From Arthrobacter citreus (GTDB taxonomy: Bacteria > Bacillota > Bacilli > Bacillales > Bacillaceae_G), in the NCBI GenBank assembly GCA_013200995.1, contig CP053688.1, positions 5,084,001-5,148,000 on the forward strand: a stretch of 64,000 nucleotides of DNA, read 5' to 3'. The notes beneath the pieces are model-generated. The model was not told where the DNA came from and did not search any database. It saw only the letters and a list, made by a program, of their open reading frames with translations. Shown piece after piece: positions 29,535 through 38,438 of this stretch (positions are counted from its first letter, which is position 1; every line of letters begins with the position of its first letter). The position numbers were made by a program, and so were the translations under genes.

Positions 29535-30613
29535 CTAATCACCTTATTCCAAAATGAGCGAATCCAAATGAAAACTAGCATAACTAATATGAGAATTACG
29601 CCATATATAGATAAAAATTGTATATCTTGATCATTTTGCTTAAATGTTGGAATGAAAAAATTAGTTAAACATAGAAATACACAGGATAATCCGATAAACA
29701 AATAATCGACTCGTTTATGTTGAGACATTTCTGCTAAATTTGTTACACCAATCCATAAGTACATAATCCATGTTTTAGAAATGACTATTAGAAACAATGA
29801 AAAAAGAATGAAATCTAATCTTTCAACATATTGGAATTCGATCACACTTAAAATATCTAAAACTGGTTCAAAAATTACGCTGATTTCATCTGGGCTATAA
29901 ATTACAAAACAAATAATTGAAACGTACACGTAAACAAATGTAGTAAGACTATTCGCGACTAAAACACCTTTTAAAGCCTTTTCTTTTTGATCTAAATATG
30001 GATAAATAATAAAGATTATTTCAATCCCTAAAAAGGAACTAATCGTTGCAGGAATGGCTTTAAAAATCGGTAACCATCCATCCTTTATTAAAGGTAAAAT
30101 AAAATGAATATTACTTTGTTTTAATGTGAAGAGAAGCATAATTAAAAAAAAGATAATGATTGGAAAAATAATTTCAATATACTTTCCAAGTATTTGGATA
30201 CCACCTGTCACGAACTGATATGTCGGAATTAAAAACAATACTAACAAAATAAAGAGTGAAGCATCAGGGAGAATGTATGATTGAATAAATAAAATGGAAC
30301 GTAATAAAATGACGAACCCAATTCCAAGACAGTAAACAGTAAAGAAAAGAGAAAATAATGTCCCAATTACCTTGCCAAAGCAATGTGTAAAATACATATT
30401 AAATGAACAAGAAGGGTCTTTTTCTCTTAGTTTCACCATTGCAACACTAATAAGAAAAGAGATTAATCCCCCAAACAAAAGGGAAATCCAACCACTCGTT
30501 CCAGCTTTATTTTCTAATATTCTTGGCAAAGAAATGACACCAATCCCAACTTGTACACCGAATATTAATAATACAAATTGAACATATGTAATTTTAGGTG
30601 AAATATGTCTCAT
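29531..30613 (-). CDS. Spore germinant receptor subunit B (GerB permease), operon 2
   Basis: A 360-residue, ten-helix APC-superfamily germination permease. The diagnostic first helix is FGVQVGIGVISLPRILE and the family block ILSVIEFQYVERLDFILFSLF is identical to that in operon 1. It probably binds the nutrient. It lies 1 nt after subunit A and overlaps subunit C, so all three are coupled. Divergence from operon 1 is greatest in the loops and the C-terminus. Confidence 0.95.
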   Translation of the reverse strand: MRHISPKITYVQFVLLIFGVQVGIGVISLPRILENKAGTSGWISLLFGGLISFLISVAMVKLREKDPSCSFNMYFTHCFGKVIGTLFSLFFTVYCLGIGFVILLRSILFIQSYILPDASLFILLVLFLIPTYQFVTGGIQILGKYIEIIFPIIIFFLIMLLFTLKQSNIHFILPLIKDGWLPIFKAIPATISSFLGIEIIFIIYPYLDQKEKALKGVLVANSLTTFVYVYVSIICFVIYSPDEISVIFEPVLDILSVIEFQYVERLDFILFSLFLIVISKTWIMYLWIGVTNLAEMSQHKRVDYLFIGLSCVFLCLTNFFIPTFKQNDQDIQFLSIYGVILILVMLVFIWIRSFWNKVIR

Positions 30614-30614
30614 A

Positions 30615-32045
30615 TCATTTCCTCTTTTTTTGATTCGTTAGTTGATGATTCCAAAGAACGGATAGAGCACTATTTTGATATTTTTGTTTTAATTTTTTTA
30701 AGCTAAAAGGAGAAAATGGCTGACTATAAGATTCATTATAGCTAGATAATTTCAAACCATGGGCAATTATAATCATAGTACTTGCAATGATTCCTATAAT
30801 CCCGAATATAGAAGCCATAATCATAATAGGAAAACGTAATATGCGTAAACTTGAAGCCATGTCATAATTTGGAATAATAAAAGAAGAAATGGCAGTTAGA
30901 GCTACGACAATTACCATGATGTTGCTTACGATACCAGCTGACACAGCAGCTTGACCAATAACAATTCCACCTACAACTCCTACAGTTGTACTGATTGGGG
31001 TTGGAAGTCGTATTGCTGCTTCCCTCAACATTTCAAGTGTTAGTTCCATAATAATTGCTTCAACAAGTGGATCGAAGGGAACTTTTGCACGTGATTCTCC
31101 GATTGATAAAATTAATTTTAATGGGACAACATCATAATTAAACGAGACAACTGAAATATATATCCCTGGTAAATACAGAGTAATAAATAGAGCGATTGTT
31201 CGCAAAGATATATTAAAATATGCAATGACAGGTCTTGTTGATGAGTCATCAATACTTTTAAAAAAAGAAATAAAAGATCCTGGTAAGATAATGACTTCTG
31301 ATGAACGATCTAATAAAATAACAACTTTTCCTTTTTCAATAGACTGTGATGCAATATCAGCTCGTTCAGTTGTGATAATTTGTGGAAAGAGAGAAAAAGG
31401 ATATTTTTCTAAAATTAAAGCTAATTGATTGGCGTTGAGTAAAGAGTCAACCGTTATAGCATTAAGCTTTGATTCGATCTCTTCAACTGTTTCAGGTTTA
31501 GCGACACCATCTAAGTAAGCTAGCGTTACATTTGTTTTAATTTCTTTTCCAATTTTAACTTCTTTAAAAAGTAAATCTTTCGTTTCAAGATAACGACGTA
31601 GTAACGACAAATTAGCTTGTGTTGACTCGACAAATGCAATTTTTGAACCTTTGATAGAATTATCAATACTAGGTGGAGAATAAGAACGTTTAGGAAATTC
31701 TTCAACAGAATATAGAAATGCATTAGGTTCTCCAGCAATAAGACACACACATTTCCCCTCTAGTATCGACTTTTCTATATCCTCGACTTTTTTAGCTGCA
31801 ATTGTATGACTGTACAGAAATTGAAATAATCCATCTTTATATTCGAGAATGTTCGTTGTAAACTGCTCTATTTTATCTTCATTTACTAAGCTATTAAAAT
31901 AAACAATGACACCTTTTTTCTCTCCAAATAAAACATTTTTATTCACTAAATCCGAGCTGGGGAACAAAGTTTGAAATAATTCGATATTTGAATCTAGGTC
32001 ACCTTCTGGATGAATAGTGAACGAATGTTTCATTGTTTTTTTCAA
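30615..32045 (-). CDS. Spore germinant receptor subunit A (GerA family), operon 2
   Basis: A 476-residue GerAA-type subunit with the hydrophilic N-terminal domain, the conserved block GESRAKVPFDPLVEAIIMELTLE, IRLPTPISTTVGVVGG and the C-terminal helices. It is a close paralogue of the operon 1 A subunit. The TTG start at 32045 is supported by GAGGTGAGG a few bases upstream, while the following in-frame ATG is only 12 bases further in. First gene of a minus-strand A-B-C operon. The nutrient it senses is unknown, but it may differ from that of operon 1. Confidence 0.95.
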   Translation of the reverse strand: MKKTMKHSFTIHPEGDLDSNIELFQTLFPSSDLVNKNVLFGEKKGVIVYFNSLVNEDKIEQFTTNILEYKDGLFQFLYSHTIAAKKVEDIEKSILEGKCVCLIAGEPNAFLYSVEEFPKRSYSPPSIDNSIKGSKIAFVESTQANLSLLRRYLETKDLLFKEVKIGKEIKTNVTLAYLDGVAKPETVEEIESKLNAITVDSLLNANQLALILEKYPFSLFPQIITTERADIASQSIEKGKVVILLDRSSEVIILPGSFISFFKSIDDSSTRPVIAYFNISLRTIALFITLYLPGIYISVVSFNYDVVPLKLILSIGESRAKVPFDPLVEAIIMELTLEMLREAAIRLPTPISTTVGVVGGIVIGQAAVSAGIVSNIMVIVVALTAISSFIIPNYDMASSLRILRFPIMIMASIFGIIGIIASTMIIIAHGLKLSSYNESYSQPFSPFSLKKLKQKYQNSALSVLWNHQLTNQKKRK

Positions 32046-32440
32046 TGTTCCTCACCTCTTTTTTTGTTGAATCTGTTTCTAGATATAATGTGCTCTATAC
32101 ATAGGATAACTATTCTAATTGTGTAAATTAATGGTAACGAATAATATTTAAAAAAGGTTTTAAAACATCAATCGAGTACACTTCCTCTTAATAATGCTGT
32201 ACCACTACTTAGTTTCATGAAGTGTTTATAAACATCAGGGTAGAATTTAGTCGAAGGCCCTTTAAATTGTTTGTAAATATTGAAATAGAGCGTTGATTTT
32301 AACCTAATTCAAATAATTCTAAATAGTAGTCTTAATAATTAATGTTGTAAAGATAGCTAAATGAATTACTTTCATAACAAATATTTAATGTTTATGTTCG
32401 TATTTCAAATAGATCTTTTCGAGCAATTTACTGTGACTAT
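32046..32440. other. Intergenic region upstream of ger operon 2
   Basis: About 395 AT-rich bases without a supported gene. The left end must contain the promoter of ger operon 2, presumably sporulation-specific, but I could not fix convincing hexamers. At 32391-32405 a fragment TTTATGTTCGTATTTC resembles the end of the TTTATGAAC repeat type, perhaps a solitary remnant. Confidence 0.35.
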
Positions 32441-32458
32441 GAGGAAGGAATGGTTTTA

Positions 32459-32690
32459 ATGGGGAAGCGTATGAAAATCGGAAAAGGGTTGGCCAAATTT
32501 GATTTATCATCAAGTTTTGTAATTGGTTCTCTTGGACAAGGAGTAACTGTTTCAAAAGCTGTAAGTGTTTCGAAAACGGAAGATTTGCTTGCTAAATTGT
32601 CACCTGAACATGACAGGCACTTACCCAAATTAAAATTAGTGATTCAACAGGACCTCAAATATCAGACGTGAGCCAGCCATAGCGAAGAAT
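32459..32690 (+). pseudogene. Relic of a sixth dockerin protease (N-terminus only, frameshifted)
   Basis: GAGGAAGGA precedes an ATG, and the translation MGKRMKIGKGLAKFDLSSSF then LAKLSPEH aligns with the signal peptide and helical motif of P1/P2. After about 60 codons the frame ends in a stop. A one-base shift restores SDSTGPQISD, which matches the TGLQISSDVN segment that follows the helix in the paralogues. Nothing of the I9, S8 or later domains follows; a repeat array begins instead. It is therefore a decayed N-terminal fragment of a former paralogue. Confidence 0.8.
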
Positions 32691-32704
32691 ATGAATGTTT
32701 TTAC

Positions 32705-32802
32705 ACATATCAACGAGATATGATGATATATCAACGAGTATCACCAATATATAAATGAAGTTTACTACTCTATCAAGATAGTTCATGTAGTGTTCGTATT
32801 TT
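32705..32802 (+). repeat. 21-bp repeat array, ATATCAACGA type (locus C)
   Basis: Two clear ATATCAACGA units and two degraded ones (ATATAAATGAAG, CTATCAAGATAG), ending in GTTCATGTAGTGTTCGTATTTT. It has the same polarity and end block as the arrays at loci A and B and lies directly behind the protease relic. Confidence 0.65.
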
Positions 32803-32851
32803 CCAATAACGAATCAGCTATTTTTAATTACATAAAAGCTAACCCGGTTTG

Positions 32852-33094
32852 TTTATGAACGAAGCTCTATCATTTATGAACAAAAATCAATGTTTTATGA
32901 ACGAAACTCTATCCTTTATGAACGAAACTCTATCCTTTATGAACAAAAATCAATGTTTTATGAACGAAACTCTATCCTTTATGAACAAAAATCAATGTTT
33001 TATGAGCAAAACTCTATCCTTTATGCACGAAAATCAGTAGTTTATGAACAAAGTTCACAGTTTTATGAATATAGTACATATTTTGTTCGCATTT
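32852..33094 (+). repeat. 21-bp repeat array, TTTATGAACGA type (locus C), best preserved
   Basis: Ten consecutive units of almost exactly 21 bp that begin TTTATGAAC. Two alternating variants are seen: variant a ends GAAACTCTATCC and variant b ends AAAAATCAATGT. The order is a-b-a-a-b-a-b-a then two divergent units. The last unit leads into GTTCACAGTTTTATGAATA and TTGTTCGCATTT. The near-identity of several units points to recent tandem amplification. Both forward frames remain open across the array, giving YERNSIL or MNETLSF heptads, but no ribosome binding site supports translation. Confidence 0.85.
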
Positions 33095-33190
33095 CATATT
33101 AAATACCTCTTCTATAATGTGATTCATAAGTATAAAATCGCCCAACAATTACCAAAATAAATAGAAAAAACAAATCAAAGGGTGATTAAT

Positions 33191-33373
33191 TTGAGTATCG
33201 AATTCCAAGTTGGAAAAGATTATGAAAATGGTTCAATAAAAGATGTATTACACGATCTAGGTTTCCAAGAGGAAGGTAGAGAATTTAGTAAGGACGGAAA
33301 AAGATATAGATATGAAGGCTGCGATAAGTATCAAAGCTATGTGTTTTCTGTGACAATGAATCAATTGAAATAA
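33191..33373 (+). CDS. Small hypothetical protein (about 60 residues)
   Basis: A short acidic and basic soluble protein (SIEFQVGKDYENGSIKDV at its start) with no recognisable motif, signal peptide or membrane segment. The TTG at 33191 is chosen, since AAAGGGTGAT (33178-33187) is just upstream. The in-frame GTG at 33182 lies inside that site. A hairpin with CCCCTTC (33389-33395) / GGAGGGG (33403-33409) follows closely and could terminate it. I do not know the family. The presence of a ribosome binding site and a terminator argues that it is real. Confidence 0.55.
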   Translation: MSIEFQVGKDYENGSIKDVLHDLGFQEEGREFSKDGKRYRYEGCDKYQSYVFSVTMNQLK

Positions 33374-33690
33374 GTTATCTAGTAAAAGCCCCTTCTATTT
33401 TTGGAGGGGGTTCTCTTACCTTATTAAGCCAAAGTCCAGTACTTTGTAAATTAAGAGGAAAACATCAATCATTAATCCATCTACACTGTTATTCAATCGA
33501 AGTTCAAAATGTGAACGCAAATTTAACAATTTCAATTAATTTACATTTCAACAAATTGAAAAGCCCCTTCTAAATTCTGAAGGGATTTTAATCTTGTATT
33601 TCCAAAGTTGCGCAAATTCCTCCTAATCTTTCTGTCAAAATCAGTCGAAAAAAGTCTATTGTCCTCAAATACTTAGATTTAGTCATGATA
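33374..33690. other. Intergenic region between the small ORF and P2
   Basis: No gene supported. Two similar hairpins with CCCCTTC stems are present: 33389-33409 and 33565-33584 (CCCTTC/GAAGGG followed by ATTTTAATCTT). The second may be a terminator for transcription entering from either side. Nothing else is visible before the P2 promoter. Confidence 0.4.
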
Positions 33691-33691
33691 A

Positions 33692-33730
33692 AATAACCCG
33701 GTTGACCGTAATGTGAATTTTCTGAATAAT
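33692..33730 (+). promoter_or_regulatory. SigA-type promoter of protease P2
   Basis: TTGACC (33702-33707), 17-bp spacer, AATAAT (33725-33730), preceded by AATAACCC (33692-33699). Hexamers and upstream block are identical to those before P1 while the spacers differ. The P2 ATG follows 50 bp later. Confidence 0.7.
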
Positions 33731-33780
33731 TAACCAGGTAGGTTGTTTTTGTCTGCGAATAAAAAGTATGGGGGAAGAAG

Positions 33781-36700
33781 ATGAAAATAAGTTTAAACAA
33801 AAAAAGTTTTCTAAAGAGGATAACAGTCGTTGCATTATCATCGAGTGTTATTTTGACATCATTTGGCAATGTAGGTCACGCCACAAAAGCTGTCAGTTAC
33901 TCGAAAGTAGAAGACATGCTTGCAAAATTAACACCGGAACAAAGATTAGCATTAAATGAGTTAAAAACAAATGAGTCAATAGGTCTGCAAATTTCATCAA
34001 ATGTAGATTTAAATTCGAATGAACAAACAAATGTAATAGTTGAGTTTGCTAATGAACCTGCGAAGATTGCACAAATTGAAGCAAGTATTGAAGGAAAACA
34101 GCTTTCTGAAACTGAAGCTTCTAAACTAGTAGATGAGAATCATGAGGATTTCCAGGCAGATGTAAGTAAGGTTCTAGTTGGTGAAAAAAGATCAAAAGTA
34201 AACTTTAAAATTAATCGTTCATATAAATATGTGTTTAATGGCGTGGCGATGAGTTTACCAGCGAATCAAATTAAGAACCTATTAAAATCAAAAGCTGTTA
34301 AAACGATTTGGAACAACGAAAAGTTTTCGATTGATCCACCTAAACAAACAGAAAATAATGACCAATTAAAAGCTGATGAGTTTAATATTGCTAATTATTC
34401 ACCGTATGACGGCTTAGACCGTTTACACGCTGAAGGCTATACTGGAAAAGGAATCAAAGTAGGTATTCTTGATACAGGGATTGATTATAACCATCCAGAT
34501 TTAAAGGATGCTTATAAAGGTGGATATGATTTTGTAGACAATGATAATGATCCGATGGAGACAACATATGCAGATTGGAAAAAATCGGGGAACCAAGAAA
34601 TTGTTAACTCAAGTACATATTATACAGAACACGGGACGCATGTTGCGGGAATCATCGGCGGTCGAGGAGTGGCTGATAGTGAATATAAAACGGTAGGTGC
34701 AGCTCCGGAAGCAGATATCTATTCTTATAGAGTACTAGGACCGTATGGTAGTGGGACGACTGCTAATATTATTGCTGCATTAGACAAAGCTGTAGCGGAT
34801 GGTATGGATGTCATTAATATGTCTTTAGGTGCATCTTTGAATGATCCTCTTTATGCTACATCAGTGGCAGTTAACAATGCAGTATTAAGTGGCGTAACGA
34901 CTGTAGTAGCTGCAGGGAATAGTGGAGATCAAATGTATACTTTAGGTTCTCCAGGTGCTGCTGCTTTAGCATTAACTGTTGGTGCTTCATCAACGGCCCT
35001 TAATATGTATCAATTTACTGGATTACAAAATGGCAAAAATTATGATGTAAGAGAAATGGCAAGAAATTATACGGATAACTTACCATCATTAAAAGGCAAG
35101 ACATATAAATTAGTTGATGTTGGGCTTGGTAAAGCAGCAGATTATAACGGAAAAGATGTAAATGGCAAAATTGCGTTTATTTCTCGTGGAGACACTGTAT
35201 TCGTAGATAAAATTAAGTTGGCAAAAAGTAAAGGCGCACTTGGAGTTATTATTTATAACAATGAAGTAAATAAATCAGAAGGACTTATTCAAGGATATTT
35301 GGGTGAGTCGATTAACTCAATTCCTAGTTTCTCAGTTTCATATGAGGACGGTTTGGCAATCTTAGCAGCAATGAAAGCGGGAGATACTGATTTTACATTT
35401 GGTGATTTTACAAAAATAAAGACGCCAGATGATGAATTAGCAGTATTTAGTTCAAGAGGTCCTTCAAGAGTAAATTATGATATTAAACCAGAGATTACTG
35501 GGCCAGGAGTTGCAGTCCTTTCAACCGTTCCATTTTATATCAATAATAAAACAGGAGATGGAACAAAACCGGATGACTACAAAATAGCATATGAACGTTT
35601 ATCTGGTACATCTATGGCGACTCCATATGTTGCAGGAGTTTCTGCGTTATTACTGCAATCTAATAAAGATTTACAACCAGCAGATATAAAATCAATCTTA
35701 ATGAATACGGCAGATCCATTATCAAAAGATTACAGTGTTTATGAGATTGGTAGCGGAAGAGTAGATGCTTATGAAGCAATTCACTCAAATATTGAACTTA
35801 GTGTTGTAGATAAAACGCCAACATTAATTAACGGAAAAGAAAAATCAATTAGTGAGTTAACGGGTGCAATGAGTTTCGGTTCAATTAGCTTTAATGAGAA
35901 GGATCAAACTTCTGCGCGTAATATTATATTGAAAAATAGAAGTGAAAAATCGAAAACATTTAGCATTGAGGCCAAATTTAACACTGGACTTAGAGATTCA
36001 AAAGATGCATCAAAAAATAATGTGACGATCTCAGGGCCAACTTCAGTCAAAATAAATGGCATTAGCTCAAAATCAATAAAATTGAATTTAAGCATCCCAA
36101 AAACTGCAGAAAAAGGAATTTACGAAGGCTATATCGTTTTTACAAATAAAGCTGATCCAACTGAACAATACCAAATTCCATTTGGCGTTCATTATGTAGA
36201 AGAAGGCTTTAATTCAATGGCGACTTACAACAAGATGATGACTTCTGACTATAATATTTATTATCCTTTATTAAATTCAGCAACTGGTGTTGTTTTTAAT
36301 GCAAGATCAAGTATGGAAACAATTGATTTTGTTTTACTCGACGGTGAAACAGATAAAGAGATTGGCTATTTAGGAGCATTAAATACAGCTCAGTACAATG
36401 AAAACACAGATTATTATATTGATGGAGCATTTACTGGATATTATTTACCGTTCACCGGAAACCCAAAGCAACCTATTTCATCTACAAAAGTAAAAATACC
36501 GTATGGCCCAGGACATTATAAAGTAAAAATAATTGGTGCAAATCGAGAAGGTAAAACATTTACGATGGAAGACCATTCTATGATTGATATTACAGGTCCT
36601 AAATTTACAACAGATCTAGAAGAAGGTGTTATTGAGTACAAGCCTGGTACGACATCTTATCAAATGAATGGTAGAGTATTTGATAAAACACAGGATGACT

Positions 36701-37902
36701 ATAGAAAGCAAGGCATTTCGATTGATCAATCTGGTAATTTTGTATTGGAAAAAAATAATAGTTCAATTTTTACAAATGCGTTTTATGTTGATGCGGACGG
36801 TAACTTCTCTTACAATATTCCAATTACTGCAAAAAGTTTCAATGTTGAACTTGGTGGATATAATTCAGCGGCGAACGGTGACCGATATAAATACTATACA
36901 TTTATTCAAGAAGGTACTCCAATTGTATATGGAAGTGTTGATCAAAAAATGGTCAATCAAGGTGAAAATGTTAAATTAACTTTAACAGCTAGTAATCTAA
37001 CAGATGCGAAAAAACTAGCGACTAGCTTTGGGTTTACTAGTAGTCAACTACAGATTGTAGATGTAAAACTGAATCCGGCAATCGAAAAATTTGGATCTGC
37101 TAAGCTTACAACCACTACAGTGCCATCAGGTTCTTATACTAATTTGAATGTAAATGTAGATATGATTGACGGAAAAGTTACAGGTAATGTACCGTTTGCA
37201 GAAGTAACATTAAATGTAAAAAATGATTCATATAATATATTATCAACTTTCAGAACACCTACAGCATCATACGTAAATGATATGAGCCAAACGATTTCGA
37301 TGTTTTCAGCGGTTACGCCAATTTGGAGCAAACCGACCACTTCGAAAATTACTGGAGGTATTGGAATTCCGGAATCATTGAAAAGAGAAGGTAGGGCAAC
37401 TTGGAGAGTAGATCCTTCAAAAATTGGTGCAGTTCTTTCTGTAAAAGACCAAGGTGGCAATACTTATCCAGGGGTAATTTCTTCATCTGGCTCACCAACG
37501 GTTGAAAAACTACCCGTTAACATTGAAGAGATGAAAGCTTCACTTGATCTACCTGGTCATTTTACAATGTATGTACCATTCCATGTGGGCTTTATAAATG
37601 ATGAAGGTACGAAATCAGCACACTGGAATCCAGAGATAAATTTTAATACTCCAATCGCAGGAGACGTAAACAAAGATAATGTAATCGATATAATGGATGC
37701 AATATACATCGAAACATATTGGGGTACGAATAAACGAAGCGCAGACATTAACTTTGATAATATCGTTGATGCAAAAGATTTTGCTTTCTTTGAAAAAAAT
37801 TACTTAATGCAAAATCCAACGGTTGAGGATGCGCCAAAACCAGTTAAAAAATATAAAGGTAAAACAATTGACGATATTAAGGTAGAGTTAGGGATTAATT
37901 AA
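33781..37902 (+). CDS. Secreted Vpr-like S8 protease with cohesin-like and dockerin modules (P2)
   Basis: 1373 residues in the same order as P1. It has a signal peptide (about 1-38), helical motif (LAKLTPEQRLALNEL), I9 propeptide, and S8 domain with Asp231, His287 and Ser611. The PA insert contains GKIAFISRGD. After the Fn3-like region come a cohesin-like module (about 1046-1150, ending GNVPFAEVTLNVK), the PGHF module and a dockerin from 1295 (DVNKDNVIDIMD and DINFDNIVDAKD). The second calcium loop has Asn-Ile where the others have Gly-Lys, so metal binding there may be weaker. Catalytic residues are intact. Secreted endopeptidase; monocistronic with its own promoter and terminator. Confidence 0.93.
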   Translation: MKISLNKKSFLKRITVVALSSSVILTSFGNVGHATKAVSYSKVEDMLAKLTPEQRLALNELKTNESIGLQISSNVDLNSNEQTNVIVEFANEPAKIAQIEASIEGKQLSETEASKLVDENHEDFQADVSKVLVGEKRSKVNFKINRSYKYVFNGVAMSLPANQIKNLLKSKAVKTIWNNEKFSIDPPKQTENNDQLKADEFNIANYSPYDGLDRLHAEGYTGKGIKVGILDTGIDYNHPDLKDAYKGGYDFVDNDNDPMETTYADWKKSGNQEIVNSSTYYTEHGTHVAGIIGGRGVADSEYKTVGAAPEADIYSYRVLGPYGSGTTANIIAALDKAVADGMDVINMSLGASLNDPLYATSVAVNNAVLSGVTTVVAAGNSGDQMYTLGSPGAAALALTVGASSTALNMYQFTGLQNGKNYDVREMARNYTDNLPSLKGKTYKLVDVGLGKAADYNGKDVNGKIAFISRGDTVFVDKIKLAKSKGALGVIIYNNEVNKSEGLIQGYLGESINSIPSFSVSYEDGLAILAAMKAGDTDFTFGDFTKIKTPDDELAVFSSRGPSRVNYDIKPEITGPGVAVLSTVPFYINNKTGDGTKPDDYKIAYERLSGTSMATPYVAGVSALLLQSNKDLQPADIKSILMNTADPLSKDYSVYEIGSGRVDAYEAIHSNIELSVVDKTPTLINGKEKSISELTGAMSFGSISFNEKDQTSARNIILKNRSEKSKTFSIEAKFNTGLRDSKDASKNNVTISGPTSVKINGISSKSIKLNLSIPKTAEKGIYEGYIVFTNKADPTEQYQIPFGVHYVEEGFNSMATYNKMMTSDYNIYYPLLNSATGVVFNARSSMETIDFVLLDGETDKEIGYLGALNTAQYNENTDYYIDGAFTGYYLPFTGNPKQPISSTKVKIPYGPGHYKVKIIGANREGKTFTMEDHSMIDITGPKFTTDLEEGVIEYKPGTTSYQMNGRVFDKTQDDYRKQGISIDQSGNFVLEKNNSSIFTNAFYVDADGNFSYNIPITAKSFNVELGGYNSAANGDRYKYYTFIQEGTPIVYGSVDQKMVNQGENVKLTLTASNLTDAKKLATSFGFTSSQLQIVDVKLNPAIEKFGSAKLTTTTVPSGSYTNLNVNVDMIDGKVTGNVPFAEVTLNVKNDSYNILSTFRTPTASYVNDMSQTISMFSAVTPIWSKPTTSKITGGIGIPESLKREGRATWRVDPSKIGAVLSVKDQGGNTYPGVISSSGSPTVEKLPVNIEEMKASLDLPGHFTMYVPFHVGFINDEGTKSAHWNPEINFNTPIAGDVNKDNVIDIMDAIYIETYWGTNKRSADINFDNIVDAKDFAFFEKNYLMQNPTVEDAPKPVKKYKGKTIDDIKVELGIN

Positions 37903-37920
37903 ATTATTATATGAGCCAAA

Positions 37921-37964
37921 CCCTTCTAGCAGGTAGTAACAGTAGTCTGCTAGAGGGTTTTTTA
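37921..37964 (+). terminator. Terminator of P2
   Basis: CCCT plus CTAGCAG (37921-37932) pairs with CTGCTAG plus AGGG (37947-37957) with one bulged T, followed by a T-run. Confidence 0.85.
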
Positions 37965-38018
37965 TATTTATAAAACATTAAAGCGAATAAAAAGTAGACA
38001 TGCTAAATAGAATGAATT

Positions 38019-38068
38019 AAAGAACTAGTCCTAAGAAGGTTTTTAATAGTAGGACTAGTTCTTTTTAC
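38019..38068 (+). terminator. Strong 15-bp hairpin with T-run, possible attenuator
   Basis: AAAGAACTAGTCCTA (38019-38033) pairs perfectly with TAGGACTAGTTCTTT (38050-38064), followed by TT. No gene ends just before it, and the next gene starts 38 bp downstream. It may act on a leader transcript or as a second stop for P2 read-through. Confidence 0.7.
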
Positions 38069-38105
38069 TAAAAATCGTTGTTCTATACAAGTAGGAGGAG
38101 CAATT

Positions 38106-38333
38106 ATGAACTTTACAGATTATTTGATAAATGTAAAAAAACTAAATGAAGTAAAAGCGAGTCAATATAATCATAGACTTTCAACTTTAAAAAAATATAG
38201 AATTTATAACAATGAAAAAGTTTTAAGTATTCACATGTTAAAAAGAATTAAGAGTCTTTCAAAGGATACGACTAAACATTATTTAAGAACAATTAATTAT
38301 CATATTGAATTTTTAAACGACTCATACAGATGA
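38106..38333 (+). CDS. Small protein resembling an integrase core-binding (SAM-like) domain
   Basis: A 75-residue basic, helical protein (DYLINVKKLNEVKASQYNHR start). Pattern and size recall the N-terminal SAM-like DNA-binding domain of tyrosine recombinases, but no catalytic domain follows. The start is well supported by TAGGAGGAG 7 nt before the ATG. A terminator follows. It is therefore either an orphan DNA-binding domain left from an integrase or an unrelated small protein. The resemblance is by pattern only. Confidence 0.5.
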   Translation: MNFTDYLINVKKLNEVKASQYNHRLSTLKKYRIYNNEKVLSIHMLKRIKSLSKDTTKHYLRTINYHIEFLNDSYR

Positions 38334-38360
38334 TTTATTCTAACTATAGAAAAATGTTTG

Positions 38361-38406
38361 AAAAGACACTCTAAAGGATAAAATCCTGATAGATTGTCTT
38401 TTTTTA
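38361..38406 (+). terminator. Terminator of the 75-residue gene
   Basis: AAAAGACA (38361-38368) with TGTCTTTT (38395-38402) and an inner AGGAT/ATCCT stem, running into a T-run. Confidence 0.75.
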
Positions 38407-38438
38407 TTAAACTGTTTTAGAAGGGGATGAGAGTAATT

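Noticed and set aside
32849..33102. Two overlapping ORFs with MNETLSF and YERNSIL heptads
   Set aside because: Both frames are open only because the 21-bp unit lacks stops; no ribosome binding site, and equivalent arrays at other loci are not open.
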